A stretch of 64,000 bases of DNA, from positions 30,998 to 94,997 of the forward strand of contig CAWDOP010000012.1 of the NCBI GenBank assembly GCA_963804005.1. Reading direction: 5' to 3'. A program made the translations under genes and the position numbers. Under the pieces are notes generated by a model. The model was not told the origin of the DNA and did not search any database. It saw nothing but the letters and a program-made list of their open reading frames with translations. Positions 28,897-39,291 of the stretch are shown here, one piece after another. Every line of letters begins with the position of its first letter. Within the stretch, counting starts at the first letter, position 1. Origin of the DNA: JAGXRK01 sp963804005 (lineage in GTDB: Bacteria; Bacteroidota; Ignavibacteria; Ignavibacteriales; Ignavibacteriaceae).

Positions 28897-30261
28897 ATGA
28901 TTCAATCAATAAATCCTTATGACAATTCTTTAGTCAATACTTATGAAGAAATGACAAATAGTGAAGTTGATACAATTCTTAAATCTTCACAGCAGTCATT
29001 TGATGAATGGAAACGCGTTCCTATATCGCAACGAGCTGCTCTTATGAAAAAAGCCGGAGCGGTTTTAAGAAGTAATATTAAAGAATACTCTGAATTGATG
29101 ACTATAGAAATGGGAAAGCCGATTGGACAATCTCGTGCTGAAGTTGAAAAGTGTGCTTGGGTCTGTGATTATTACTCAGAGAATGCAGAAAAATTTTTAC
29201 AGGATGAAATCATTCAAACAGATGCATCAAAGAGTTTTGTTAGCTATCAACCGCTTGGAGTTATACTTGCCATTATGCCGTGGAATTTTCCTTTCTGGCA
29301 GGTTATAAGATTTGCAGCACCCACTTTAATGGCAGGTAATACTAGTGTTTTAAAACATGCTTCAAATGTAACCGGATCAGCTCTTGCAATTGAAGATATT
29401 TTTAAGAAAGCCGGATTTCCGGAAAATGTTTTTAGAACGCTTGTTCTCTCATCTAAAAATGTTAAGCGCGTAATTGAAAATCCTATTGTGCAAGCTGTAA
29501 GCATTACTGGTAGCGTTCCGGCAGGAAAAGCCGTTGCATCTGCAGCAGGATATGTTCTTAAAAAATGCGTGCTTGAATTAGGCGGAAGTGACCCTTATGT
29601 TGTTCTTGAAGATGCCGATCTTGAAGCTGCTGCCGATATATGTGTAACGTCAAGATTAATAAACGGGGGACAAAGCTGTATTGCTGCTAAAAGATTTATA
29701 ATTGTTGAATCAGTATTTGATAAGTTCAAAAAACTTTTTACTGATAAAATGATATCAAAAAAAATGGGAAATCCTCTCGATGAATCTAATGATATTGGTC
29801 CGCAGGCAAGTATTCCTCTAAGAGATGAACTTCACGATCAGGTTTTAAGATCAATAAAAGCGGGAGCAAAATTATTAATAGGTGGAGAAATTCCTTCTGG
29901 AAAAAATGCATTCTATCCACAGACTGTTCTTACAAATGTAACTCCAGGAATGCCAGCTTTTTATGAAGAATTGTTCGGTCCTGTGGCCGCTTTAATAAAA
30001 TCAAAAAATGAAGCTGATGCAATAAAATTAGCTAATCAGTCTGTTTTTGGTTTAGGTTCTGCAGTGTTTACAGAAGATGTTAAACGAGGTGAACGAATTG
30101 CTAAAGAAGAATTAAATGCCGGTAGTTCTTTTGTGAATGCATTCGTAAGATCGGATCCTCGATTGCCTTTTGGCGGGATAAAAGAATCAGGTTACGGAAG
30201 AGAACTTTCTCCCTTTGGTATAAAAGAGTTTGTGAATATTAAAACTGTATATATAAAGTAA
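28897..30261 (+). CDS. NAD(P)-dependent aldehyde dehydrogenase, succinate-semialdehyde type
   Basis: A 454-residue aldehyde dehydrogenase of the short bacterial SSADH type (starts INPYDNSLV, a hallmark of that group). Cofactor and catalytic features are IMPWNFPFWQVIRFAAPTL, SITGSVPAGKAVA, the general-base Glu in LELGGSDPYVVLEDAD, and the catalytic Cys in NGGQSCIAAKRF. The tail has LPFGGIKESGYGREL. It probably oxidises succinate semialdehyde or a similar aldehyde; the true substrate is not certain. Confidence 0.9.
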   Translation: MIQSINPYDNSLVNTYEEMTNSEVDTILKSSQQSFDEWKRVPISQRAALMKKAGAVLRSNIKEYSELMTIEMGKPIGQSRAEVEKCAWVCDYYSENAEKFLQDEIIQTDASKSFVSYQPLGVILAIMPWNFPFWQVIRFAAPTLMAGNTSVLKHASNVTGSALAIEDIFKKAGFPENVFRTLVLSSKNVKRVIENPIVQAVSITGSVPAGKAVASAAGYVLKKCVLELGGSDPYVVLEDADLEAAADICVTSRLINGGQSCIAAKRFIIVESVFDKFKKLFTDKMISKKMGNPLDESNDIGPQASIPLRDELHDQVLRSIKAGAKLLIGGEIPSGKNAFYPQTVLTNVTPGMPAFYEELFGPVAALIKSKNEADAIKLANQSVFGLGSAVFTEDVKRGERIAKEELNAGSSFVNAFVRSDPRLPFGGIKESGYGRELSPFGIKEFVNIKTVYIK

Positions 30262-30360
30262 TGCTTATTTAAGGATTATAAATTCAGATTCATTTAGAGC
30301 TTTTAGTGGACTTTTATCAAAATATTTTTTATTAAGTATTCAAACAAAATAAATTTTATT

Positions 30361-31683
30361 ATGGAAACAGCAATTGATAGTTTAGATGCTTTTCAGCATT
30401 TGAAGATGGTACCTGAACCTTTATTAGAATCGGGAAATTTGTTAACAATTCTTCAAGGTCTGGGAACAGTAATATTCATCGGACTTTTAATCGGACTTGA
30501 GCGTGAACATTCTCGATCAAAGGACCAGAAAATATTTGCGGGTATAAGAACATTTCCACTAATTGGAATTTTGGGCTTCCTTACAGCACTGGCTTCATCG
30601 CTTACTTCTGAGTTGGTTTACGTTGCTGTATTATTTGGATTCTCGGGGCTTTTAATAACTGCTTATTTTTCTGCAACCAAAGACGGAAGACTCGGCGGTA
30701 CATCCGAGGTAACAGGATTTCTTGTTTTTATTTTAGGTACAATGGTTTACTGGGGATACCTTCTTCTTCCGGTTATCATTGCAATAATAATTACAATTTT
30801 CTTATCTCTTAAAATTCAGCTTCACACTTTTGTTGGAAAAATCAGTGGCGAGGATATTTTTGCTACACTAAAATTAGCAATTATATCAATTATAATTTTA
30901 CCTTTATTACCGGATAAAACATTCGGTCCGCTTGATGTTCTTAATCCGCGCTTAATTTGGTATATGGTAATATTCATAAGCGGAATAAGTTTTGTCGGTT
31001 ATTTTTTTATCAAACTTTTAGGTAAAGATAGAGGAATTGTTTTAACAGGATTATTAGGCGGATTAGTCTCCAGTACCGCAGTTGCATTTTCTTTATCTAA
31101 GAAGAGCATTCAGGAGCCACAGTTATCTTACAATTATTCAATTGGTATTGTGCTGGCTTCAGCAATGATGTTCGTACGTGTATTTATAATTGTGCTTGTT
31201 ATAAACAGTGCATTAGTCTCAAATCTTTGGATTCCGCTTCTTGTTTTTGCTATTATAGGATATATTGTCAGTCGAATAATGTATAAAAAAGGATCTAAAA
31301 ATGAATCATCTGAAATTGAGATCAGCAATCCTTTTGAACTTAAGTCTGCATTCTTATTTGGACTTTTATTCGCAGTTGTGATTTTTGGTGCAAAAGCCGC
31401 ACAGGTTTATCTCGGCGATCAGGGAATTTATGCAGCAAGTGCTCTGGCAGGATTAACAAGCGTTGACGCTATTGCTCTTTCTATTACCAAACTATCGTCA
31501 GAAAATTTAGTTTTTCTTGTTGCAGAGAAAGCAATTATTATTGCGTTGATATCTAACACAATTGTAAAGATGTTAATTACAGTTATCTGGGGTTCACCTG
31601 AGCTTAAGAAATCCGCAATAAAAGGTCTTAGTCTCGTTTTAATTATTCCTGTGATCTATCTGATTACACTTTTCATTTTTTAA
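30361..31683 (+). CDS. MgtC/SapB-like and DUF4010 membrane protein
   Basis: A 440-residue integral membrane protein with about twelve hydrophobic segments. The N-terminal part matches the MgtC/SapB pattern (FIGLLIGLEREHS, FAGIRTFPLIGILGFL, GGTSEVTGFLVFILG) and the C-terminal half is DUF4010-like (GLLGGLVSSTAVAFSLS, ALAGLTSVDAIALSITKLS). Function of this fused family is not established; roles in ion or stress homeostasis are suggested for MgtC relatives. Confidence 0.85.
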   Translation: METAIDSLDAFQHLKMVPEPLLESGNLLTILQGLGTVIFIGLLIGLEREHSRSKDQKIFAGIRTFPLIGILGFLTALASSLTSELVYVAVLFGFSGLLITAYFSATKDGRLGGTSEVTGFLVFILGTMVYWGYLLLPVIIAIIITIFLSLKIQLHTFVGKISGEDIFATLKLAIISIIILPLLPDKTFGPLDVLNPRLIWYMVIFISGISFVGYFFIKLLGKDRGIVLTGLLGGLVSSTAVAFSLSKKSIQEPQLSYNYSIGIVLASAMMFVRVFIIVLVINSALVSNLWIPLLVFAIIGYIVSRIMYKKGSKNESSEIEISNPFELKSAFLFGLLFAVVIFGAKAAQVYLGDQGIYAASALAGLTSVDAIALSITKLSSENLVFLVAEKAIIIALISNTIVKMLITVIWGSPELKKSAIKGLSLVLIIPVIYLITLFIF

Positions 31684-31695
31684 TTTGGATAATAA

Positions 31696-32424
31696 GTGAA
31701 TAATTATAAACTGATAATTCAGTATGATGGAACTAATTATTCAGGTTGGCAAACGCAGATTAACGCAAAAACAATTCAGCAGACAATTACCGATTCAATA
31801 GGAACAATCATAAAAGAAAAAGTAAATTTGATTGGCTCCGGAAGAACTGACACCGGCGTTCATGCAATTGGTCAGTCGGCAAATTTCAGAATTGAAACAG
31901 AACTCGATCTTTATAAGTTCAAGTATTCACTAAACTCAGTTCTCCCGTATGATATTTCTGTATTAACAATGGAAAAAGTTGATATTGATTTTCACGCTAG
32001 ATTTGATGCGAAGAAGAGAACTTATTTATACTTTATTTCAAAATATAAATCGCCATTCTTTAGAAAATATTCTTATCATTATCACGGTGAATTAAATCTT
32101 TCTGAATTGAATAACATTAGTAAAAATTTTTTAGGCAATAAAGATTTCACCTCATTCAGTAAAAAGAATACAGAGATTGATAATAAGTTTTGTGAAGTTT
32201 ATGATGCTAAATGGTACGGGAAAGATGATCTTGTAATTTTTGAAATAAGTGCAAATCGATTTCTTCATGGAATGGTTAGGACAATTACGGGAACAATTCT
32301 CAAAGTTTCAGGAACACAAGGCAGAGAAGAATTTATAAACGAAATATTTGAAAAGAAAAATAGAGAAGCGGCTCTAATGGCTGTTCCTGCTCACGGTTTG
32401 TTTTTACATAGTGTGGAATATTAA
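31696..32424 (+). CDS. truA: tRNA pseudouridine synthase A
   Basis: A 242-residue enzyme making pseudouridine at positions 38-40 of the tRNA anticodon arm. The catalytic Asp52 lies in GSGRTDTGVHA; IQYDGTNYSGWQ opens the protein, and FHARFDAKKRTYLY, FLHGMVRTITGT and VPAHGLFL follow. The GTG start lies 12 bp after the upstream stop with GGATAAT before it. Full length. Confidence 0.95.
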   Translation: MNNYKLIIQYDGTNYSGWQTQINAKTIQQTITDSIGTIIKEKVNLIGSGRTDTGVHAIGQSANFRIETELDLYKFKYSLNSVLPYDISVLTMEKVDIDFHARFDAKKRTYLYFISKYKSPFFRKYSYHYHGELNLSELNNISKNFLGNKDFTSFSKKNTEIDNKFCEVYDAKWYGKDDLVIFEISANRFLHGMVRTITGTILKVSGTQGREEFINEIFEKKNREAALMAVPAHGLFLHSVEY

Positions 32425-32680
32425 GCAGATAAAATTCTTAGAAGACCTGCATCATAAGGTAATTCATTTTCCGATTGCATTTTTTGTAAGATATCCAATC
32501 GTGGAATTAATTGCTTTAAACACGAAGAAAAAATATTCTAATAAAGCCGCAATGTTACTTTTTGTAGTTGGAATTATTGAAAAGTAATTTGTTCTTCAGG
32601 TTGGAGGTTACGGCGGTAAGCTCGCTAAGAGCAAAATTTTTGATTCTGTTCAAGAATTTAGTAAATCTAACAGAGAATAA
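32425..32680 (+). pseudogene. Remnant of a DUF2231-type small membrane protein gene
   Basis: A coding trace without a start codon. One frame reads FLEDLHHKVIHFPIAF, then YPIVELIALNTKK and SNKAAMLLFVVGII before a stop at 32585. A second piece in another frame reads GGYGGKLAKSK and stops at 32678. Both pieces resemble the first and last parts of DUF2231 proteins (LHPxxVHFPIA...GGKLVY), with the middle helices missing. An internal deletion is therefore likely. No function remains. Confidence 0.55.
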
Positions 32681-32719
32681 ATTTTTGTTACGGATTTTAT
32701 TTTTTAATTTTGGGTTGAA

Positions 32720-33322
32720 ATGATTGTACAAAAAAATATATCAATACTACTTTTAATATTTCTGCTAACGGGTTTAGGTTTTTCTCAAACAAAATCTACT
32801 GATAAAGCACAGGGATTTTTTCTTGCTTTTGCTGTTGGACCAAGAGTTCCAATTGCTGAATTTTCAAATCAAAGTATTATTGGTTACGGGATTAACATCG
32901 AGTTTTCTTACGCAGATACAGATGTTTTACCGATCTTCTTTTTCGCAACTGTAGGATTTGAACAATATCCAGGTTCACAAGATTTTTACAAAATAACCGA
33001 TTATTCTAATTTTCATACAAATTCTCTTCCAATAACCATAGGCGGGCGTTATTATTTTTCCCCTATTGTAAAAGATATTATACTTTTAATGCCTATCGTG
33101 CAGGCATCGGCAAATTTCAACTATTATGAAAAGCTTCATCAGTTTAAAATTGATTCGGGAAGAAATAACTTTTTGGAGGGTGATTCTAAATTTGGATTTA
33201 GTGCTGGTGCCGGCGTTTCGATGTTTATAATGGAACTTCTTGCATCTTACAACTACTATGAATTAAATCAATTTCTTTCTTTTGATCTAAAAGTAAGAAT
33301 ACCTTTGTTTATAACATTTTAA
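32720..33322 (+). CDS. Putative outer-membrane beta-barrel protein
   Basis: A 200-residue protein with a signal peptide (NISILLLIFLLTGLGFSQ, cleavage near residue 23). The rest has alternating aromatic and polar beta strands (GYGINIEFSYADTD, ITIGGRYYFSPIV, FSAGAGVSMFIMELLASYNYY) and ends in Phe (IPLFITF), as outer-membrane barrels do. No specific family is recognised. It is 10 bp upstream of the crotonase gene. Confidence 0.7.
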   Translation: MIVQKNISILLLIFLLTGLGFSQTKSTDKAQGFFLAFAVGPRVPIAEFSNQSIIGYGINIEFSYADTDVLPIFFFATVGFEQYPGSQDFYKITDYSNFHTNSLPITIGGRYYFSPIVKDIILLMPIVQASANFNYYEKLHQFKIDSGRNNFLEGDSKFGFSAGAGVSMFIMELLASYNYYELNQFLSFDLKVRIPLFITF

Positions 33323-33332
33323 GAGATGAAAA

Positions 33333-34115
33333 ATGGAACTAATAAATTTACTTCTCGAAATAAAAGAAAACATTGCCATCGTTACAGTTAATCGACCGGA
33401 CAAACTTAACGCTTTGAACAGAGACACAGTTTTAGAACTACGTTCAGTATTCAAAGAGTTGAGAAGCAACGATAATATATTTGTAATCATTCTTACAGGA
33501 AGCGGAGAAAAAGCTTTCGTAGCAGGTGCAGACATAAAAGAACTCAATCAACTTGATGTCCTTTCTGCAAAGAAATTTTCTGAACGCGGACAGGAGGTTT
33601 TCAATTACATTGAAAACATGAATAAACCCGTCATTGCTGCTGTTAATGGATTTGCTCTTGGCGGAGGATGCGAACTTGCTCTTGCTTGTCATATACGTCT
33701 TGCAAGTGAAAATGCAAAGTTTGGTCAGCCCGAAGTTAATCTGGGAATCATTCCCGGTTACGGCGGAACGCAGAGATTAGCCCGACTTATAAACTCAGGC
33801 AGAGCTATGGAATATATTTTAACCGGCGATATGATTGATGCAAATGAGGCATTCAGACTTGGACTTGTAAATCATGTTTATCCTCAATTCGAGTTGCTGA
33901 CTAAGGCTATGGAAATGGCGCAAAAAATTGTATCCAAAGGACAGCAGGCAGTTAGGTTTGCGATTAAAGCGGTTAATGTTGTCGATCAGATTTCTGCAAA
34001 AGAAGGGCAGAATTATGAAGCAAGTCTTTTTGCTCTTTGCTGCGGCACTGAAGATTTTAAGGAAGGTACTTCTGCATTTCTTGAAAAACGTAAACCGGAT
34101 TTTAAGAACAAATAA
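33333..34115 (+). CDS. Enoyl-CoA hydratase (crotonase family)
   Basis: A 260-residue crotonase-fold enzyme, probably adding water to trans-2-enoyl-CoA, such as crotonyl-CoA. Motifs are AFVAGADIKELN (oxyanion hole), VNGFALGGGCELALACHIR with the first catalytic Glu, and FGQPEVNLGIIPGYGGTQRL with the second Glu and oxyanion Gly. The length is standard. No other beta-oxidation gene is adjacent. Confidence 0.92.
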   Translation: MELINLLLEIKENIAIVTVNRPDKLNALNRDTVLELRSVFKELRSNDNIFVIILTGSGEKAFVAGADIKELNQLDVLSAKKFSERGQEVFNYIENMNKPVIAAVNGFALGGGCELALACHIRLASENAKFGQPEVNLGIIPGYGGTQRLARLINSGRAMEYILTGDMIDANEAFRLGLVNHVYPQFELLTKAMEMAQKIVSKGQQAVRFAIKAVNVVDQISAKEGQNYEASLFALCCGTEDFKEGTSAFLEKRKPDFKNK

Positions 34116-34133
34116 AAATATGATTACGCTTAG

Positions 34134-35147
34134 ATGAACACACAACAAAGAATAATTGCAGCACTTTTTGCGGTTGCAATTCTTCTACTTGCCGTTAATA
34201 TAATTGTAGGTAAAGTTTTCAAAACTGAAAACAAAATCATTACTCCGAAAGTACTTTCTGCAGAAGAAATTGATTCGCTGGTTTTCATATCAATACAAAA
34301 TTTCGGTCTGGAATTATCTGCAATTAAAAAGCAAAAAATTAAAGAGATTAGTATTGATGATAATTACTCAACTTATGCACTGAGTTTACCTAAAGACTTA
34401 CCAATTCCTGTCTTTATTTCTGAGCTAAATGAAAATTTTGGTGATTTTGCTGTTGACAGTTTCAACTGATGAAAAAGTTATCTCTGGAAAAACTTTATTA
34501 AAAATTGTTTCAGAAGATGAATTAAGATTTGCTGCAAACATTGATTACAATCCAAACTTAATAAGAGAAGCCGCATCAGTTGGATTTTTAATTAACATTA
34601 ATGATAAAACAGAAAAATCTACTATCGATAATCTGCTTAACACTCCTGAACCATTTGCTTTTTTATTCACACCTTCATTGGTTATGAAAACGTTCGTAGC
34701 ATCAAATCAAAAATCCAGCAGACAGTTTGCTCTATTGTTAGGAGATGAGACTACTGATCTGGATTTTAAATTTGAGTCAAATTATTCTGAAAGAAGATTA
34801 AAGAGTTCTATTCGTTACGTACTCTCAGCATTTTCTCGGGCAGCATTTTTTGTCATTGATGATAATTCATCTTTCTACGGATCAAAAATTTATTCATTTC
34901 GTTGAGAAAGGAATTTCTTGCCAGGAAAATAAAACTTATTAAAAAAAGTGAATTAAGCATCCTTTCCAGCGCAATTACAAGTGCTCCAACGCAATTTAGT
35001 GAGTTAGTGCAATCTCTGGAAAGTGATCAGTCAATGTTGGTTGTTTGTTCACCTGAAGATTTTGATAGTATTCTAAATGATATAAGAAGATTCAGGAAAA
35101 TCGGTTATAAATATTCAGTACCGTCTGAAATATTGTTCGGCTTGTAG
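34134..35147 (+). pseudogene. Unknown membrane-anchored protein, frameshifted at least twice
   Basis: I do not recognise the family. The first frame (34134-34469) has an N-terminal helix (AALFAVAILLLAVNIIVG) and then a periplasmic domain. An extra T in TTT at 34460-34462 breaks it; removal gives AVDSSTDEKVISGKTL, which joins the second frame (to 34905). Near 34890-34925 another shift leads to the third frame (to 35147, ending PSEILFGL). The intact protein would be about 335 residues. Regular beta/alpha alternation (FAFLFTPSLV, AAFFVIDDNSSFYG, MLVVCSPEDFDSIL) hints at a Rossmann-like or deacetylase-like fold, without catalytic motifs I can name. Confidence 0.65.
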
Positions 35148-35155
35148 AGTTTCTT

Positions 35156-36515
35156 TCAAATTTCTCTTCCCTTATAATCAACTTCGACTATTTTCAATCC
35201 GGTATCTTTAAGCTGAGTATACAACTTATTTTTATCTCCGACAATCACACAAAATGCTTCTTCGGGATGAATTAAATTTTGTGCGGCTTCTTTTACCTGA
35301 TCTGATTTTACAGCGCTGACATTTTCTATATATGTATTAAAATAATTATCGGGAAGTGAATGAATAATTTTAGTTGTAAGATTACCTGTTATTTGTCTGT
35401 AAGATTCAAAGTTAGAAGGAAACTTTTTTATGATGGATGATTTCGCAAATTCAAGTTCTTCGTCCGTCACTCCGCTTTGAATTTTTTCAAGCTCGGAATA
35501 AATTTCATTAACGGCATTAACAGTATTTTCAATTCCTACCGAAGTTGAAACATAAAAATAAGCAGCGTCTTTCAGATAACTGAAAGTTGAAAATACTCCA
35601 TAAGTATATCCTTTATTCTCGCGGAGATTAAGATTTATTCTGCTTGTAAATTGCCCACCAAGAATAGTATTAAGAATTAGTCGAGGGAAAAAACTATAAC
35701 TGTTTCTTTTTACTGAAGGATGACCAATTCTTATTTCGCTTTGAACAGAATCTTTTTTATCGAACAGAAATATTTTTTTAGAGTTAATAGAACTATCATA
35801 TGATAAAACTGTTTGTTCGGTTGATGAATTCCAATCTTTAAAATACTTCTCAATTCTTCTTGTAAAATCTTTCAAAATCAGAATTACCAACAGCAACAAG
35901 ATTAGAAACTTTGGGAGAAAATTTATCTGAATAAAACTTTTTAATATCATTAAGCTGAAGATTTTCAATATCATCAACATAACCCAGAGAAGGGAATGAG
36001 TATGGATTATTCTCACCGAAAAGAAGAAACTCAAAAATTCGCTCAGCTAAAAATTCAGGCTCATCTCCAAGTTGCAAAAGCCTGGTGGAAATTTTTCTTT
36101 TCTCTCTTTCAAAATCCTGTTGTTTAAAGTCTGGTTTTAATAAAACCTTTGAAAAAATATCTAATGAACTTTCAAGGTTTTCAGTTAATGTTTGAAGTTT
36201 TAAGTTTATTGATTCAGCACCTGAGCTTACAGAAAAGTTAGAACCAAGCATATCAAATACATCACTGATTTCGAAAGCGGACAAACCATCTGCACCTTCA
36301 TCAATTACCATTGAGGTTAAGTTTGATAATCCTTTTTGATTTTTGGGATCAAACTTACTTCCGCATTCAATCATTAAATTCAATCTTGTTATCGGAAGTT
36401 TTTCTTTTTGGATATAAACTACTTTAAGTCCGTTTGATAGAGTTGTTTCCTGAATTTCAGGAAGGGAAAAGAATAATTCTCCCGCAGTTTCCGGCTTTTG
36501 TTTCCTATTGATCAT
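35156..36515 (-). pseudogene. M16 peptidase-like protein (degenerate zinc site), frameshifted
   Basis: The frame from 36515 to 35850 encodes the N-terminal half of an insulinase-type subunit (TTLSNGLKVVYIQKEKLPI, GLSNLTSMVIDEG). The normal HxxEH is replaced by LTSMVIDEG, so it was probably the non-catalytic partner of the M16 enzyme encoded upstream. An extra T in the TTTT run near 35866 breaks the frame; deletion gives NSDFERFTRRIEKYFKDW, continuing in the frame that ends at 35156. The second half carries the C-terminal domain (ENKGYTYGVFSTF, GYRQITGNL-like region). The 4-bp ATGA overlap with the upstream gene fits a two-subunit complex. Confidence 0.82.
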
Positions 36516-37786
36516 TTGCTCTGCTTTTTATTTGATATTACCCTGAGTTCCACAAAAGGATTTGATAGATATTTTGTGCAAACTTCTGAAACTTCAGCTT
36601 TACTTATTTTATTGTATCGCATTAAATCATAGTTAAACTTGTTTGGATCGTTGAGATAAAAGTTGTACAAATTTAATCTGTCTGCTATTGTATCAATACT
36701 TTGCATTGAATAAATGTAGTTTGCTTTTATTCCGTTTTTAGTTTTTATCAATTCATTATTGCTCATACCATCATTGTAAATTTTATTTATTTCATCAAAG
36801 ATCACTTCCTTAATTTTATCGAGTGAAATATTAGGTTTAGCTGTTGAGGCAATCATAAACATTCCGCCAAACTTTCCTGAGAATTGAAACGCAGAAACAT
36901 CCTGGGAAATTTCTTCATCAAAAACCAATCTTTTATACAACCTTGAATTTTTAGAACCGCTTAAAATATCTGCCAGTACATCAAGAACAGGATCATCATT
37001 GCTGTAAATCTTATCTGTTCTCCAAGTAATGTATAACCTGTCGAGTTGAACATTGTCAGGATGTTCAATTAGTATATTCTTATCAAGCTTAAAAAGTAAT
37101 TCAGACGGTTCTCTTCTGTTATTTGATGAATTAATTGAGCCGAAATATTTTTCGATGAGATCCTTAGCTTTTGCTGATTCAAATTCTCCGGCAATAACAA
37201 GTGTGGCATTGTTAGGAGCATAATGCTGAGAAAAGAAAGTCCTAACATCGTCAAGCATGTAACTTTTTATATCAGCTAAATATCCTATTGTTGCCCAGCT
37301 GTATGGATGACCATCGGGATATAAATTTTTAAGAATTATCTCCCACGCTAAACCATAAGGTTGATTATCATATCTTTCAAGCCGTTCATTAGCAACAACA
37401 CTTTTCTGATTATCGAGTTTTTCTTGTATGAGTGAATTTAAGAAATATCCCATCCTATCAGATTCCAGCCAAAGTGCTAACTCAAGTGAATTGGAGGGAA
37501 GTTTTTCATAGTAATTTGTTCTGTCGAAATTTGTAGAGCCGTTCAAAGTTCCGCCGGCTTCCTGTATGTATCTGAAGTGCATTTCTTTCTGAACATTTTC
37601 AGAACCTTGAAACATCATATGTTCAAACAGATGTGCAAGTCCTGTTTTTCCTTTAACTTCATAAGCTGAACCTACTTTGTACCAGATGTTTACTGCAACA
37701 AGCGGAAGGGAAGTGTCTTTATGTAAAATAACTTCCAATCCGTTTTCAAGTTTATATTTTTCGTAATTGAGATCTAATAATTTCAT
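36512..37786 (-). CDS. M16-family zinc metallopeptidase (catalytic subunit)
   Basis: A 424-residue insulinase/processing-peptidase-like enzyme. The inverted zinc motif HLFEHMMF provides the two His and the catalytic Glu, with the third ligand Glu in SVVANERLERYDN. N-terminal YKLENGLEVILHKDTSLPLVAVNIWYKVGS is typical. There is no signal peptide, so it may be periplasmic only through other means or cytoplasmic. It is translationally coupled to a second M16-like gene lacking the zinc motif. Confidence 0.92.
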   Translation of the reverse strand: MKLLDLNYEKYKLENGLEVILHKDTSLPLVAVNIWYKVGSAYEVKGKTGLAHLFEHMMFQGSENVQKEMHFRYIQEAGGTLNGSTNFDRTNYYEKLPSNSLELALWLESDRMGYFLNSLIQEKLDNQKSVVANERLERYDNQPYGLAWEIILKNLYPDGHPYSWATIGYLADIKSYMLDDVRTFFSQHYAPNNATLVIAGEFESAKAKDLIEKYFGSINSSNNRREPSELLFKLDKNILIEHPDNVQLDRLYITWRTDKIYSNDDPVLDVLADILSGSKNSRLYKRLVFDEEISQDVSAFQFSGKFGGMFMIASTAKPNISLDKIKEVIFDEINKIYNDGMSNNELIKTKNGIKANYIYSMQSIDTIADRLNLYNFYLNDPNKFNYDLMRYNKISKAEVSEVCTKYLSNPFVELRVISNKKQSK

Positions 37787-37793
37787 AAATTTT

Positions 37794-39023
37794 TTAGTAT
37801 TCTTTTAGAATCGTTTGAATACGCTCCAGTTTTCCGTCAATATTAGTTTTCGGTTTGATATTTAGAATTTTACAAAGCAAAGGATATATATCAATATTTA
37901 ATACAGTTCCAATCTTATAATTCTTTTTAAACGAAGGACCCATTGCATAAAAAATTCCTTGCATATCAATAAAGTAATTATCGTAACCGTGATTTCCGGA
38001 AATTGATTTGTTGTAGTATGAATCTGCAGTTTTTTCATTAACCAAAGACCATCCCGGATCAGCAATTACAACTATATCAGGCAAAAGATGTGAGGCTGAT
38101 AAATTATAATGTTCTGGTAAATTATCTTTGTAATAAACTCTGTAATTCTTTTCATTCTCTTTCAGAGTATTATAAATGATTGTCTTGTGTTTAACTTCGG
38201 GAAATACAAACATAAAAGGACCATCATCAACAATTTTATATCTCAAACCTTTTAAGATTTCATCAATATTAATAACTCGCTCATTTGATATTTCATTCAT
38301 TCCGTGATCTGAAACTACAATGATATTCGTGCTGTCAAAAAGATTTATTTTTTTGAGTTTTACTATCAATGTATTTAGAAGTGAATCAAGACTCATTATT
38401 GTGCTATTAATTTCTACGGAGTTTGGACCAAATCTATGACCATAAGTATCGGCAGCATCAAAATAAACAGTTATGAATATAGGTCTTTCATCATAAGGCA
38501 GCGTCAGCCATTCAATTATTCCATCTATTCTCTGCATATAAGGACGTTTGTGCTCATAGAAATGAAAATAATCCGGTCTTCTGTATTCAATATCTATTTC
38601 AGAACCCGGCCAAAAGTAGCTGGCCGTAATTAAACCTTGCTTTCTTGCAGTTTCCCAGATGGCTTCTCCTCTATACCATCTGCTGTTTTCCACGGCGGAC
38701 CTGTCTCCCAATGAGAAATACTCATCATAAAAAGGGTCATACATATTATTTGAAATTAAACCGTGATTTTGTGGATAGAGTCCTGTAACAATTGTGTAAT
38801 GATTTGGAAAAGTTTTTGATGGAAAAGATGGCTGCAGAGATAAGGCCGAAACTCCATTTTCAGCAATCATTTTGAATGTTGGGGTAATTCCTCTGTTTGG
38901 ATAATCCCACCTAAAACCGTCAAAAGAAATTAGAATTGTATAATTCTTATCTTGAGCGGAAATTGTTACCGAAATTAAGAAAAAAAATAATATATGGATA
39001 AAGGATTTTGCTAAGTTCTTCAT
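37794..39023 (-). CDS. Secreted type I phosphodiesterase/nucleotide pyrophosphatase (ENPP family)
   Basis: A 409-residue exported phosphodiesterase in the alkaline-phosphatase superfamily. The signal peptide ends VTISAQD. Metal and nucleophile motifs are SFDGFRWDY, PSFPSKTFPNHYTIVTG with the Thr nucleophile, YFDAADTYGHRFGP, VVSDHGMNE and ISGNHGYDN. The substrate may be a nucleotide or lipid phosphodiester. I took the ATG at 39023 because the signal peptide starts there; an upstream extension to 39098 is unlike the family. Eight bases separate it from the M16 pair. Confidence 0.88.
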   Translation of the reverse strand: MKNLAKSFIHILFFFLISVTISAQDKNYTILISFDGFRWDYPNRGITPTFKMIAENGVSALSLQPSFPSKTFPNHYTIVTGLYPQNHGLISNNMYDPFYDEYFSLGDRSAVENSRWYRGEAIWETARKQGLITASYFWPGSEIDIEYRRPDYFHFYEHKRPYMQRIDGIIEWLTLPYDERPIFITVYFDAADTYGHRFGPNSVEINSTIMSLDSLLNTLIVKLKKINLFDSTNIIVVSDHGMNEISNERVINIDEILKGLRYKIVDDGPFMFVFPEVKHKTIIYNTLKENEKNYRVYYKDNLPEHYNLSASHLLPDIVVIADPGWSLVNEKTADSYYNKSISGNHGYDNYFIDMQGIFYAMGPSFKKNYKIGTVLNIDIYPLLCKILNIKPKTNIDGKLERIQTILKEY

Positions 39024-39291
39024 AAGATTAAATAGGTAAAAAATATTTGATAAAATAAAGTTATATAAAAAATCTTTCAGTATCTTCAAAAAGTACAATT
39101 TTATTAATATGCAAATATTTTGCTAAAATTAATTAAATATTATATTTAAAAAAAAAGTGAATCTTCGCTTGCATGAAAAGTTGTTTACTAAGATATTTCA
39201 ATTACATTTTTTGAATATTTGCTATGCAATAAATTTACACAATTAAACTTATCTTAAATCACTATCCATTAAATTATCTCAAGGAGAACTC

